A stretch of 64,000 nucleotides of DNA from Deroplatys truncata (taxonomy: Eukaryota; Arthropoda; Insecta; Mantodea; Mantidae). Within the stretch, counting starts at the first letter, position 1. Each line of letters starts with the position of its first letter. The notes below the pieces were generated by a model. The model was not told the DNA's origin, searched no databases, and saw only the letters and a list, made by a program, of their open reading frames with translations. The translations under genes were made by a program, and so were the position numbers. This document shows positions 11,570 through 20,569 of the stretch, piece after piece. The stretch is taken from the NCBI GenBank assembly GCA_030765065.1, contig CM060978.1:60473421-60537420 (forward strand), in the 5' to 3' direction.

Positions 11570-12128
11570 TGATCTCAGGGTTTTCGTAGGTGAGGGAAAC
11601 TAAAATACACTGGATTTCCCTTAAAATGGGTTTATTATTCATAAAATACTTATGGGCGGCTAGCTTTCCCATTGTAACAATTCCCACCATACTAATAAAT
11701 TAGTAGCCTAATCTAACTGCACACGCTTCCCACCCACATGCGCACACGTGCATCCGTCGTCCAGAGTGTAACACTGTATGTCAACGAGATTCTATAAGAG
11801 AGATGAACATCTGGGGCTTTCCTCCCCCTTTTATTTCCAAACCTAGTGACGCTCACCTTCGCGCCTAGAATGTAACGACATTCCATTCCTAATTGGTCCT
11901 TAGACCGCATTACCTTATTATATATGAAATTATTCTGCTCCAAAACTTTTCGCATACGCGTCCGAAAGCAAATTCAATATTTCTGTCTCTTTCCTTTCTA
12001 TGCATGTCTCTTTCTATTTCTTGTTATTGCTTCAAGTTCTTTGCTCATTAGCTTGGTGAAAGGTGGTGGGCTCTACCTAGAATTACCTTTTACCTGGAAT
12101 TAGCTAGCTCGCCCGTCCCTCACTTACA
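11570..12128 (-). mobile_element. LTR-F copy 1
   Basis: Reverse-complement match to 55944-56515. Minus-strand start TGTAAGTGAGGGACGGGCGA and the shared tail around TTATTCATAAAATACTTATG identify it. A clean target duplication was not found, so the ends are provisional. Confidence 0.55.
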
Positions 12129-12305
12129 ATCTGCTTTGTACATTTCTTGTCTGCTAAATATTCTAACATATTATTATTATGTTCAATTCCTGTTTGATAT
12201 TGATTTATAGTATATACATACATATTTATGTATATATGTGTGTGATATATCCCCTTTCAGGTTCTCAAATTGGTAGTTGGTATTCGTTTTTTTCTTGTTG
12301 TCATA

Positions 12306-13231
12306 TGAAGAAGTTATTTTGTTGTTGGAGTTGTATTGTACTTCAACTGTTCGGAAGCCGAACTTGAAGTAGTTGCAACCGCACGTATTGTACCTGGTAA
12401 CCCGGTCACAAAAAATTTTAAAAAATATTAACCTTCTAATTTGACTGGTTCTTTAAATATTATATATTTATATCTGCTTCGGCTGCGTCAGTATTTATAT
12501 TTTTTTAGAGACATGAATGTCTTAGCAGGGAGGTGGTGTGACTGAAGAATGTAGGCTTACAAAGATTTAATTTTTTATTCACTCCTTTTTATTAATTCTT
12601 GACACGATTTAAATAACTTCACTGATATAGAGAGCTGTATGACTCTTTTATTAAATACTTGCACTTTTTAAACACGTGAACGTTTTTGTCTCACACAAAT
12701 TAAATTTCTTGAGGACACATCTCGCGTCCGGTTAGGAACACTGTCTATAAACAACGCGTCCAGTTATACAAGCAACTGACTTAATTTATACCGCCTAAAT
12801 TTGTATATTTGTTTATTTCAAGTTTCTGATTGGCTAATCCTAGTCCAATAGAATACTTTCGTTTAACTAAAGCTTTTTCTGGTTGTTGATTGGTTATTTT
12901 ATGAACTGTCACAAAAATTACATTATTGTTACTCCAATAATGACTAGTAGTATTATTAAACTTTCAAATTCATTATTGCCTCAAGGTTACCTCATTATTA
13001 GCAACCTTTAACCTATTATTTTCACAGCTCCTACATTATTAAATTACGTAATACATTCACATAACATTATTTAACATGTATACAATAATATAAACATTTA
13101 CAATGACTGTAATATACACGTTTTATATATAATTACATACACATATTGCTTTAAGGTGGGCAGTTATTGAATCATATACATATATTATGTAATTAGACTG
13201 AAATTATTTAAGTGTTAAAAATACGGCCTCA
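12306..13231 (-). mobile_element. LTR-C copy 1 (solo LTR)
   Basis: 926 bp with TGAAG at the left edge and CCTCA at the right edge, flanked on both sides by CATA (12302-12305 and 13232-13235), an exact 4-bp target duplication. Minus-strand CCAAT boxes, a TATAAA-like site and an AATAAA signal run in promoter-to-polyA order. Four related copies lie at 25279, 35876, 41364 and 60702. No internal gag-pol is present, consistent with LTR-LTR recombination. Confidence 0.85.
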
Positions 13232-14046
13232 CATACAAAAAGCCGGAATTTTACATAGCGACACGCTCTACGCTCTATATAAATCTATCATTTTATCTAC
13301 TATATAATGCAACGAAATATCTAAATGAGAATTGAAAGTTTAATAACCCGGATTAACAAGAAATATGTAGAATAAAAAAGGTTTTGTAAGCATAATTTGC
13401 AGGAGAGGTAGTGGAGAAAGTAGTGAATGAAATACATCAGTTTATGTTACGTAATTTCGAACATCGAGCTCAAAATAATGAAGCCAGTTGTAAATGCCTC
13501 ATTATGTAAGTAATATACCTTCCTTAGCAACTGTATAGTTACTGCCCCCTCTCTCCTAAACAGCTGATGACGTTTTTGTAATACTTAAGTCACGTTTGCA
13601 CCTCATTAAAGTCTTAACACAGTTCGCTGTCAGTCGGATTTATTCCCTTACGCGTTCTTTTCTGCAAGTCAGGGACATCACTTGAAGACCTGTGTGTATA
13701 AGAACCTCCTTCTCCCCCTTTTTAAAACCTGAAACACGCCTGCTAGTATGCACTTCATCAACATCTACTTTTCTTGAAGTCATGTCATTAAATTATTTCT
13801 GTTCCAAAACCATTAAGCAACTTCAAAGTAACGTTTGAGGTCTGGGGCAGTTTTGTCAGTGTGACAGTGATTAAGAAGGGAAAGGAAAAATAAACACACT
13901 TTGAATCTGTGTCTACTCTTGGGAGACTTCTAGGTATGTCGGTGTCTCAAGGTTAAGTGGTATCTTTTGGCCACTTTCTGAATGCTCCTCTAAATACCAT
14001 AAGTATAATCCGATTAGAGTGCTCAAACTGTAAGACTGGCAGCACT
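13232..14046. other. unassigned sequence
   Basis: No gene or recognised repeat; no open frame above 60 codons of interest. Confidence 0.4.
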
Positions 14047-14740
14047 TAAAGTACAAATCTTACACTCACATGACCTTCTCTGCTCTTGTAAAAACTATTT
14101 TTACAAACGCTTACTCTCCATATACTTCGGGTTAATCGAGATGTTAATCTTATTGCTAATTTTCTTGTAGATGCAAGGGGAATTGGTGGGCTTTAAGCGA
14201 TAGTAAATATTTTAAGAGCTGGTTGCTGTGTGGAGTATTCCATTTTCTTTGCATTACCAGGATAAAAAAAATGAATAACGAATTTGAGAAAAGTATAAGT
14301 ATTGGAAAATTTAAGGGAATAACAAGCAATATCTTGAAAATTCTTCACTCTACAAAAAATGTATATGACATAAATTGTGTATTTTAACACGATCTACACT
14401 TTCTGTGCAGTAAAATTTTGTCTATCTCTTATGGTTTACCAGTTATGCAAAAGTCGTTCACAATGAAGAATACTTTTGGAGACATTCCCAGAAAATTCTA
14501 GATATACATTTCATTTGTCATCAAAATATCTTAAACATATGATCTTTTATTCAAAATCGTTAGTGCCATTTTTGAGAAAATTAAAATTTTCGAAAAATGT
14601 TCCATGTAAAGGGTAATCTGGGGTGGGGGATTTTCTTGAAAACCTTCGCGTCGCATCCCGGGAGGATACTGAACTGAAATACCAAGTTTGGTGTTTATCC
14701 GACTGTCCGTTTCTGAGTTATGCTGTTCACAGACACACAC

Positions 14741-14788
<48 letters not shown>

Positions 14789-14909
14789 GGACATGTTTCC
14801 AAAAACATATGCGTCTCAAAACATATATTTCCGGTGAAATCTCGGTATTGAATTTTTTGGTGGAATACAATACTTCCCCTACTTACTATACGTAGTAGAG
14901 AAAGTAAAA
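14047..14909 (-). mobile_element. H-A repeat, complete
   Basis: Reverse copy from the hairpin terminus (TTACACTCACATGACC) to GTAGTAGAGAAAGT at 14895-14905, with a long (CA)n tract at about 14742-14787. Ends in an A-run that is shared with the next, truncated copy. Confidence 0.85.
14742..14787. repeat. (CA)n microsatellite inside H-A
   Basis: About 22 CA units; the same position in other copies holds a short GT/CA tract, so this is an expansion of an element-borne microsatellite. Confidence 0.92.
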
Positions 14910-15645
14910 AAACGAATAACTAATTCCCATTTGAGAAAAAGTATAAATATTGTAAAATTAAAACAAATAACAGGAATACCTCGGAAATCTCTTTTTGTCA
15001 TCGACAAAATAAAATGTATATAACAAAATTGTGTATTTTAACCAGATCTACTTTTGTGGTGTAGAAAAATTGTGTCTATAGCTTACGGTTTACCAGCTAT
15101 GGAAAAAGTATTCAGAAAGAAGAGGACTTTTGGGGACATTCCCGGAAAATTAAAGATATGCATTTTATTTGTCATGAAAATATCTTAAATATATAAATTT
15201 TAATCAAAATCGTTAGTGCCATTTTTGAGAAAACCAAAATTTTCGAAAAACTTCCCATGTAAAAGGTAGTTTGAGGAGGGGAGTTTTTCTTGAAAATCTT
15301 CGGGTCGCATCTTTGAGAGATACTAAACCTAAACACCAAGTTTGGTAGTTATCCGACTTTTTGATATACGTTTGAGTTATGTTGTTCAGACACACATACA
15401 TACATTCAGAGACACACTGACACACACAGACCTTTTCTAAAAATTCTTTTTTGGATTCAGGTGGTCTTTAAACATGTATTTCCTGTGAAATCGATCTCGA
15501 TATTGAAATTCTGGGTGGAATGCAATACTTCCCCTACTATACTATAGTATACTAATGCTAATAGTAATACCACTACTACACTAATATTACATTATTACTA
15601 ATAGTACACTAATACTAATACTATACGTAGTAGAGAAAATAAATT
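14910..15645 (-). mobile_element. H-A repeat, truncated at an internal A/T-run
   Basis: Starts directly at AACGAATAACTAATTCCC, an internal H position that lies beside a T-run in full copies, and continues to GTAGTAGAGAAAAT. It is joined to the previous copy through an A-run. Confidence 0.8.
15533..15612. repeat. ACTAAT-type minisatellite in an H terminus
   Basis: Between CTTCCCCTACT and ATACTATACGTAGTAG, where other copies have only a few bases, sit about 70-80 bp of repeating ACTAAT/ACTACT/ATTACT units. Confidence 0.75.
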
Positions 15646-15794
15646 TTTTTGGCGATTTTTCGTTGATCCCTAATGCGGTTATTTAACACTGGTGTGTTAC
15701 CCAGAGTGTATAGCATGTCTCAACTGTCCCTAGGTTTTCATAATTATGCAACCCATAGACTATTTGATACATCGCCCCTTTTGTCAAAACAAAT

Positions 15795-16550
15795 ACGATG
15801 TGTTGCATTCGCATGACTTTATCTACTCATTCATCTACAAAACTTTATAATTATACCTTCTTCTTAATCCATGTGATGGCTTTGAAATTCCATGCTCTTT
15901 GCATGATAACGAAAAACAAAACACTAATGTAATACATTCACATGACTACATCGACTCTCTATCGTTTATTAGTGGGTATACCAGCTAGTCTTACTAAAGT
16001 TTATGTAAAGAAGCTTTTGCAGAAATACCTACATGACACATTCCGTTATAAATACAAAGGGAACAGCGATAGAAAAATGTTTGAGAACTGGACGCTTTTG
16101 GCTGGTCTTAAAATTACACACTGTTTCAGTGGAATCACGAGAAACAACTGAATGTTAACAGGACTTTAAAATAATGGCTAAGTATTGAGCAATTCGAATC
16201 AATAATAACGATATCTCGGAAATAAATTGTGCATTTTAAAGAGATCTACGTTTCTTGTGCATTATACAGAATTCCTTCCAAAAGAAGAGGACTTTAACGG
16301 ATATTTCCAGAAAATTCAAGATATAAATTTTATTTGTTAAATAAATATCTTTAATGTATGATATTTTACACAAAATCGTTAGAGCCACTTTTTAGAAAAT
16401 ACAAACATTTCGAAACATCCTCCATGAAAATATTCGTGTCGCATCTTTGAAAGGTACTGAACTTAAATACCAAGTGTGGTTTTGGTCCACTTTTCATTTT
16501 TAACTTATGCTGTTCCAGACACACACATGAATATTTTTTCCCAAAACTCT
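15795..16550 (-). mobile_element. two H fragments in tandem
   Basis: A short terminal fragment (15795-15925, GATGTGTTGCATTCGCATGAC) is followed by a reverse H-B copy starting AATGTAATACATTCACATGA at about 15926 and ending near the CA tract at 16520. Confidence 0.7.
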
Positions 16551-16813
16551 TATGTGATACAGTTACATTACTTTCTCTAGCATCTAATTTTATTATTGGG
16601 TGTATATTCTTACTATAGCTTATGTTTTATCTACTACATTTTAATCCAAATAAACCTTTTCAGAAATAGCTACATTACACATTTCGTTATAGATACAAAA
16701 AGAACAGCGACAGTCAAATGTTTAATAACAAAACGCCCATTGCTGGCCTTAAAATTCCATACTGTTTCAATGCAATCGCGAGAAACAACTGAATGTTGAC
16801 GCAACTTTAAGAG
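16551..16813 (-). mobile_element. H-B repeat, left part, split by the gypsy element
   Basis: Reverse H-B copy whose sequence runs up to ACTTTAAGAG at 16813 and resumes at 24693 with AGAGAATGACCAAG. The copy at about 52410 has the uninterrupted GACTTTAAAGAATGACCAAG, so it shows the empty site. Confidence 0.9.
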
Positions 16814-17473
16814 TGAGACAGAATGTGCCGGAATTAATTTTATTATGAACAAATTTATTCAGTGTTCAATTTGATCTATAAATTATATAAGTGTACGATG
16901 TGAAAACAATGTAAATAGTAATTTTTGTATAATGTAATATTTGTCGTGTACATAATGTTCCTTTTGCACTAGGTTTAGAATGTCTTGAAAGCTGCAGTTA
17001 GGATAGAAACATGCTGTTTCCAGGTGCAGCTAAAACGGTACCTTTTGTGTAAGAAAATAAAGGTAAAGGTTTTATGACTCTGTTTGTTTCCGCTCCGGAT
17101 GTATGGAGCGAGGCAAATATTATAACGGCAGTTTTACCGTTGACTTTTAGTAGAGGACCGTCCACAGTGTAAGACGGACAGTTGAGTTGAGTTCACTGTA
17201 CACAGGGGAAGACAGTGGTGATATGTGAACAGGAACAGTATGTAGTGTTAGAGTGAGGAAGTAATAATAAATAGTCCTAAAGCAAACGTTCCAGTGTGTA
17301 ATCAATTCCTCTATAAGCTCCCATTGCCACAACTGAGATCGACGAGCTTATCAAATGTCATGATAGGCAGAGTCCATGCAAACATCACCGCTGAGATCCA
17401 TCTAGCCAGGGTAACAGCGAGAAGGACTACAAGACGAAGCCACGTCGAAACAATAGGCAGGGATACCGACGCA
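16814..17473 (+). repeat. 5' LTR of the gypsy element
   Basis: Starts TGAGACAG and ends GACGCA (TG...CA). A TATA-like stretch lies at 16877-16890 and an AATAAA signal at 17056-17061. Compared with the 3' LTR I see about four substitutions (two near 16848-16852, one near 16896, one near 17445). Confidence 0.96.
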
Positions 17474-17477
17474 TAAA

Positions 17478-17498
17478 TGTCGCCCAACCTGGTGGGGC
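17478..17498 (+). promoter_or_regulatory. primer binding site, tRNA-Lys-like
   Basis: Four bases after the 5' LTR, TGTCGCCCAACCTGGTGGGG resembles the tRNA-Lys-type site TGGCGCCCAACGTGGGGC, with substitutions and small insertions. It would bind the 3' end of the priming tRNA for minus-strand synthesis. The tRNA identity is inferred. Confidence 0.6.
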
Positions 17499-17847
17499 TT
17501 GAATGGAGCAAATGAGGAGAGAATAGGAATCATCAAAAAGGAATTAGGAGACGCGGGAAAGAAAGAAGAAGATGACACCAAGACAGCGAGCAGAGGAGAG
17601 GAGCACAGCGAAGACAGCGTGAAGCGAAAAGAAGAATCTTGTGGAAATATTTAGTGCAGTGTTGTGATATGTGCAGAGTAGTGAATGTGCCTTAGGAAGG
17701 AAGGGGCATAAAATTAAGAAAAGAAAGTCATATCAAGAGAATAAAAACCGCTACAATATACTACAAGAAGAAAGAAAGAACAAAAAAAAAAAGGTCAGAT
17801 TAATATTCATGTTAAATTGTAAATCTAGTAATAGTGCTATATAAGCT
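17499..17847 (+). other. gypsy 5' untranslated leader
   Basis: Purine-rich leader between the primer binding site and gag, with an A-run at 17782-17791. It probably holds the packaging signal, though none can be read from one sequence. Confidence 0.6.
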
Positions 17848-20019
17848 ATGTTATTACGTAATAATAAAGTAATACGTAGGAAAATGTCTGATAAGGGTGA
17901 GAATTTTGAGAAAAGTCAGGAGGATAGGGAGAGCTATTCAGAACCTGATATGGAAGTTGGATACGATCAAACGGAAGTAGTAAATATGCCCTCGAGTATC
18001 ATTTCTACAGAGGTGAATTTAGATGAAAGCCCAGATGATAGGTTCAGTGACCCACTTTCAAACGTAAACATTCAGAGAAACCCCAGTCCAGAGCAGGTAG
18101 ATAGAGTAGATGTCAGTCAGGTAGAAAATAATGCTCAACCCTCCACACAAAACTTAGAACAGAGTAATTTCGAGATACTTATGTTCATGATGAAGCAAAT
18201 AAGTAGTGAAATGAAAGGCATTAAAGGGGAAATAAATCAGAAATTTAGTAGTGAAATGAAAGATATTAAAGAGGAAATAAGTCAGAAATTGAGTGGGGAA
18301 ATGAAGCAACTAAATCAGAAAATTGACAAGCAAAGTAGTGAGCTTCAGAACTTAAGAGGGGAAATCAGCCAAAAGGTGAACCAAGAAATTTGTGAAATGA
18401 AAGAGAGGCTTAAAGGACAAATGGAAACAATTAATATTAAAATCCAAGGAGAAGTTAGTCAGGTTAGAAAGGAAGCTAAAGATAGGGAAAGCAAAATATC
18501 TAAAGAGATAGGGAAACAATCAGAAAGGGTAGATAAACTAATGTCGAAACAAGAAGTAGAGATAAATAAAGTCAGGGAAGAAGTAAATAAAATGCATGCA
18601 AATATTACCAATAGTGTAAAACAGGTGGAAGAAAGGATAAGTGCTCAACAGGTAGAAAATATGCAGGGGTGGAATGATAAATTGCATTCAGTTCGTGAGG
18701 AAATATGTGAGAAAATGCATAGCACTAATGATGAGATTTTAAGTCAAGTAAAAGATATAAATGACAAGTTGGCAGAGGAAATTAAGAAACAGAATGCAAA
18801 TTGTCAGAACACACAAAAAGCTGTTGATGTGTTACTACATAAAATTAATAGTATGCATGTAAATAATAACAGTAGTTCTATGAACAATAATGTCTCCAAT
18901 GTATTTAATAGTGAAGGTAATGGACGTAGAGAAACCTCTTCTGTATTTTCCAACAAGGTTAGTGAAGCAACAGGGGGTGCCATTCAAAGTTCTGAATCTA
19001 ACAATGTAATTTCAGGGACCTTAGGTCAAACAATAGATTCCGGTATGCAATCTTATAATAGCAACGTGTTGAGTGACCTACCTCTACCTACTTTTTCGGA
19101 CGCCAATGACGACTCACCAATTTACTTCCTAGAGCAATTACAAGAATACTTTAGACTTAAAAATGTTCCAGAGGGATTAAAGATGATGATAACTCGAAAA
19201 TGCGTGGACCGACATACTTTGAATTGGATAATGATCGCGATGGGTCCGGAAAATAATTTTGAATATTTTAAACATCTGTTCCTCAAAAGATATTGGAGCG
19301 CGAGCAAACAACAAGAATTAAGATTAAAACTGTGCTATGGTTACTATTCTCCCAGAGAAAATAGGAGCATGGCAGATTACCTTTTGCATAATGCAAGGTA
19401 TATTAAATACTTAAGACCTCCTGTACCGGAAGTAGATCTCATGGATATGATGGCAAAGCATTTTCCAATTCATATTCAACGTTCTTTGTTGGTCGCGAAG
19501 CCTAAAACGTTAATTGAAATGGTAGACCTAATTTCTGCATTAGAAAGTCAAGAAACTGAATCTTCAAATTCTTGGGAAAATATGCAACATAACTCGAACT
19601 TCAGCCGAAACAATAATCACCAAGAACGTAGGGGACAATCAGGGAGAGAAAACAGACCTCGTAACAGATATGAAACTCAGATCCCTCAGTTCCAGCATCG
19701 AAATCGAGTAGATAACCGAAGAGATCGCCATGAACGTATAAACTTCATGCAATTCGAGAATAGATTTTCTCCAAGGCAAAGATTTCGTGGCAGAAACGAA
19801 TTTTCACACAATTCAAGGGGGCATACAAATAACTGGAGATCTGGATACAATGGATATCATTCCGATGGTGAAAGATCAAATAGATCAGTACGAACAACAA
19901 ACAACCGTGGAAGAATGCAACCAGTTCAAAATCAACGTGATGGCAGACAGGAAATCACAGTAGCACCTGTTCAAGATGGCCGCTCTCACATGGATAGTAA
20001 TACCAGTCAGTTAAACTAG
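17848..20019 (+). CDS. gag: Gag polyprotein of the gypsy element
   Basis: 723 residues, structural protein of the virus-like particle. Residues 1-105 are acidic and Ser/Asn-rich. Residues about 110-336 are a long predicted coiled coil with repeated SSEMK.IKGEI.QK units. Residues about 345-405 are Ser/Asn-rich. About 411-571 look like the capsid region (LPLPTFSDANDDSPIYFLEQ, LFLKRYWSASKQQELR, MADYL). From about 575 to the end the protein is Arg/Asn/Gly-rich (RGRNEFSHNSRGHTNNWRSG). No CCHC zinc knuckle is visible, so the basic tail may take over RNA binding. The first ATG is used here; a second at 17884 (codon 13, A at -3) could also start. The stop at 20017 follows a slippery heptamer, so a fraction of ribosomes should continue into protease. 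Confidence 0.93.
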   Translation: MLLRNNKVIRRKMSDKGENFEKSQEDRESYSEPDMEVGYDQTEVVNMPSSIISTEVNLDESPDDRFSDPLSNVNIQRNPSPEQVDRVDVSQVENNAQPSTQNLEQSNFEILMFMMKQISSEMKGIKGEINQKFSSEMKDIKEEISQKLSGEMKQLNQKIDKQSSELQNLRGEISQKVNQEICEMKERLKGQMETINIKIQGEVSQVRKEAKDRESKISKEIGKQSERVDKLMSKQEVEINKVREEVNKMHANITNSVKQVEERISAQQVENMQGWNDKLHSVREEICEKMHSTNDEILSQVKDINDKLAEEIKKQNANCQNTQKAVDVLLHKINSMHVNNNSSSMNNNVSNVFNSEGNGRRETSSVFSNKVSEATGGAIQSSESNNVISGTLGQTIDSGMQSYNSNVLSDLPLPTFSDANDDSPIYFLEQLQEYFRLKNVPEGLKMMITRKCVDRHTLNWIMIAMGPENNFEYFKHLFLKRYWSASKQQELRLKLCYGYYSPRENRSMADYLLHNARYIKYLRPPVPEVDLMDMMAKHFPIHIQRSLLVAKPKTLIEMVDLISALESQETESSNSWENMQHNSNFSRNNNHQERRGQSGRENRPRNRYETQIPQFQHRNRVDNRRDRHERINFMQFENRFSPRQRFRGRNEFSHNSRGHTNNWRSGYNGYHSDGERSNRSVRTTNNRGRMQPVQNQRDGRQEITVAPVQDGRSHMDSNTSQLN

Positions 20020-20057
20020 ATTGTGACGTAATGGTTTGGGATCACAGAGGCGTCACA
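20010..20057 (+). promoter_or_regulatory. probable programmed -1 frameshift signal, gag to protease
   Basis: The heptamer G TTA AAC (20010-20016) is in phase with gag, and the gag stop TAG follows at once. After a five-base spacer, TGTGACG (20022-20028) can pair perfectly with CGTCACA (20051-20057), a 7-bp stem with a 22-base loop. GGGAT in the loop (20038-20042) could pair with ATCCC at 20077-20081 to make a pseudoknot. The same heptamer serves the ORF1a/1b shift of equine arteritis virus. The -1 frame is open from upstream of this point through protease. Confidence 0.82.
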
Positions 20058-20516
20058 CAGAATCAGTTCGTGAGATATCCCGCAACAAAAGAACCGATGG
20101 AAGTAAGAACCGGGGAAATTAAAATTGAAAATAATAAATCCGACGACTCTGAAGTCCCCTTAATATCTATTAAAATAGGTGAAAATGTGTTACCCGCAAT
20201 TTTGGATTCAGGCGCTACTACATGTGTATGCTCAACAAGACTATACATGCAATTAATTAACAATGGAATACAAATAATGAGCCTTCCTACATCTAATCTA
20301 ATATGCAGGGTCGCAGTTGGAAAATCTGGCCAAATAATAAAGAGGCAATGTTTGTTAACAGTAAACATTGAGGAAGAAATCTTTGAAATAATATTCTTAG
20401 TTGTAAATAATTTAAATAGTGATATTATACTTGGTTGTGATTTCTTAGAGGAATATAGAGTTAGGATGATTTTGAAAAGCATAGTGCTTTTATTCAAAAG
20501 GAAGATCTCATTTTAA
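20031..20516 (+). CDS. pro: retroviral-type aspartic protease (gypsy Pro)
   Basis: Cleaves the Gag and Gag-Pro-Pol precursors during particle maturation. Residues 59-62 are the catalytic DSGA motif, preceded by a hydrophobic strand (ENVLPAIL), and ILGCDFL near residue 137 matches the ILG flap-to-end signature. As usual for these enzymes, it would work as a homodimer. The frame is open upstream across the gag stop, so the ATG at 20031 is probably not a true start and the protein would be made as a -1 fusion. The last 14 or so codons (after EEYRV) do not look like protease; the expected continuation lies in the pol frame, which is -1 again and opens at 20465. Confidence 0.88.
   Translation: MVWDHRGVTQNQFVRYPATKEPMEVRTGEIKIENNKSDDSEVPLISIKIGENVLPAILDSGATTCVCSTRLYMQLINNGIQIMSLPTSNLICRVAVGKSGQIIKRQCLLTVNIEEEIFEIIFLVVNNLNSDIILGCDFLEEYRVRMILKSIVLLFKRKISF
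20462..20474 (+). other. protease/pol frame break
   Basis: The family-like sequence leaves the protease frame just after EEYRV and continues in the pol frame from about 20468. Both frames overlap at 20465-20513, but no good slippery heptamer lies in phase, so a one-base deletion in this copy is more likely than programmed shifting. Confidence 0.65.
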
Positions 20517-20569
20517 GTGCTCCTTTCATTAAGAAACACATTATTCCAATTGAACGCACGCCTGAAGAA

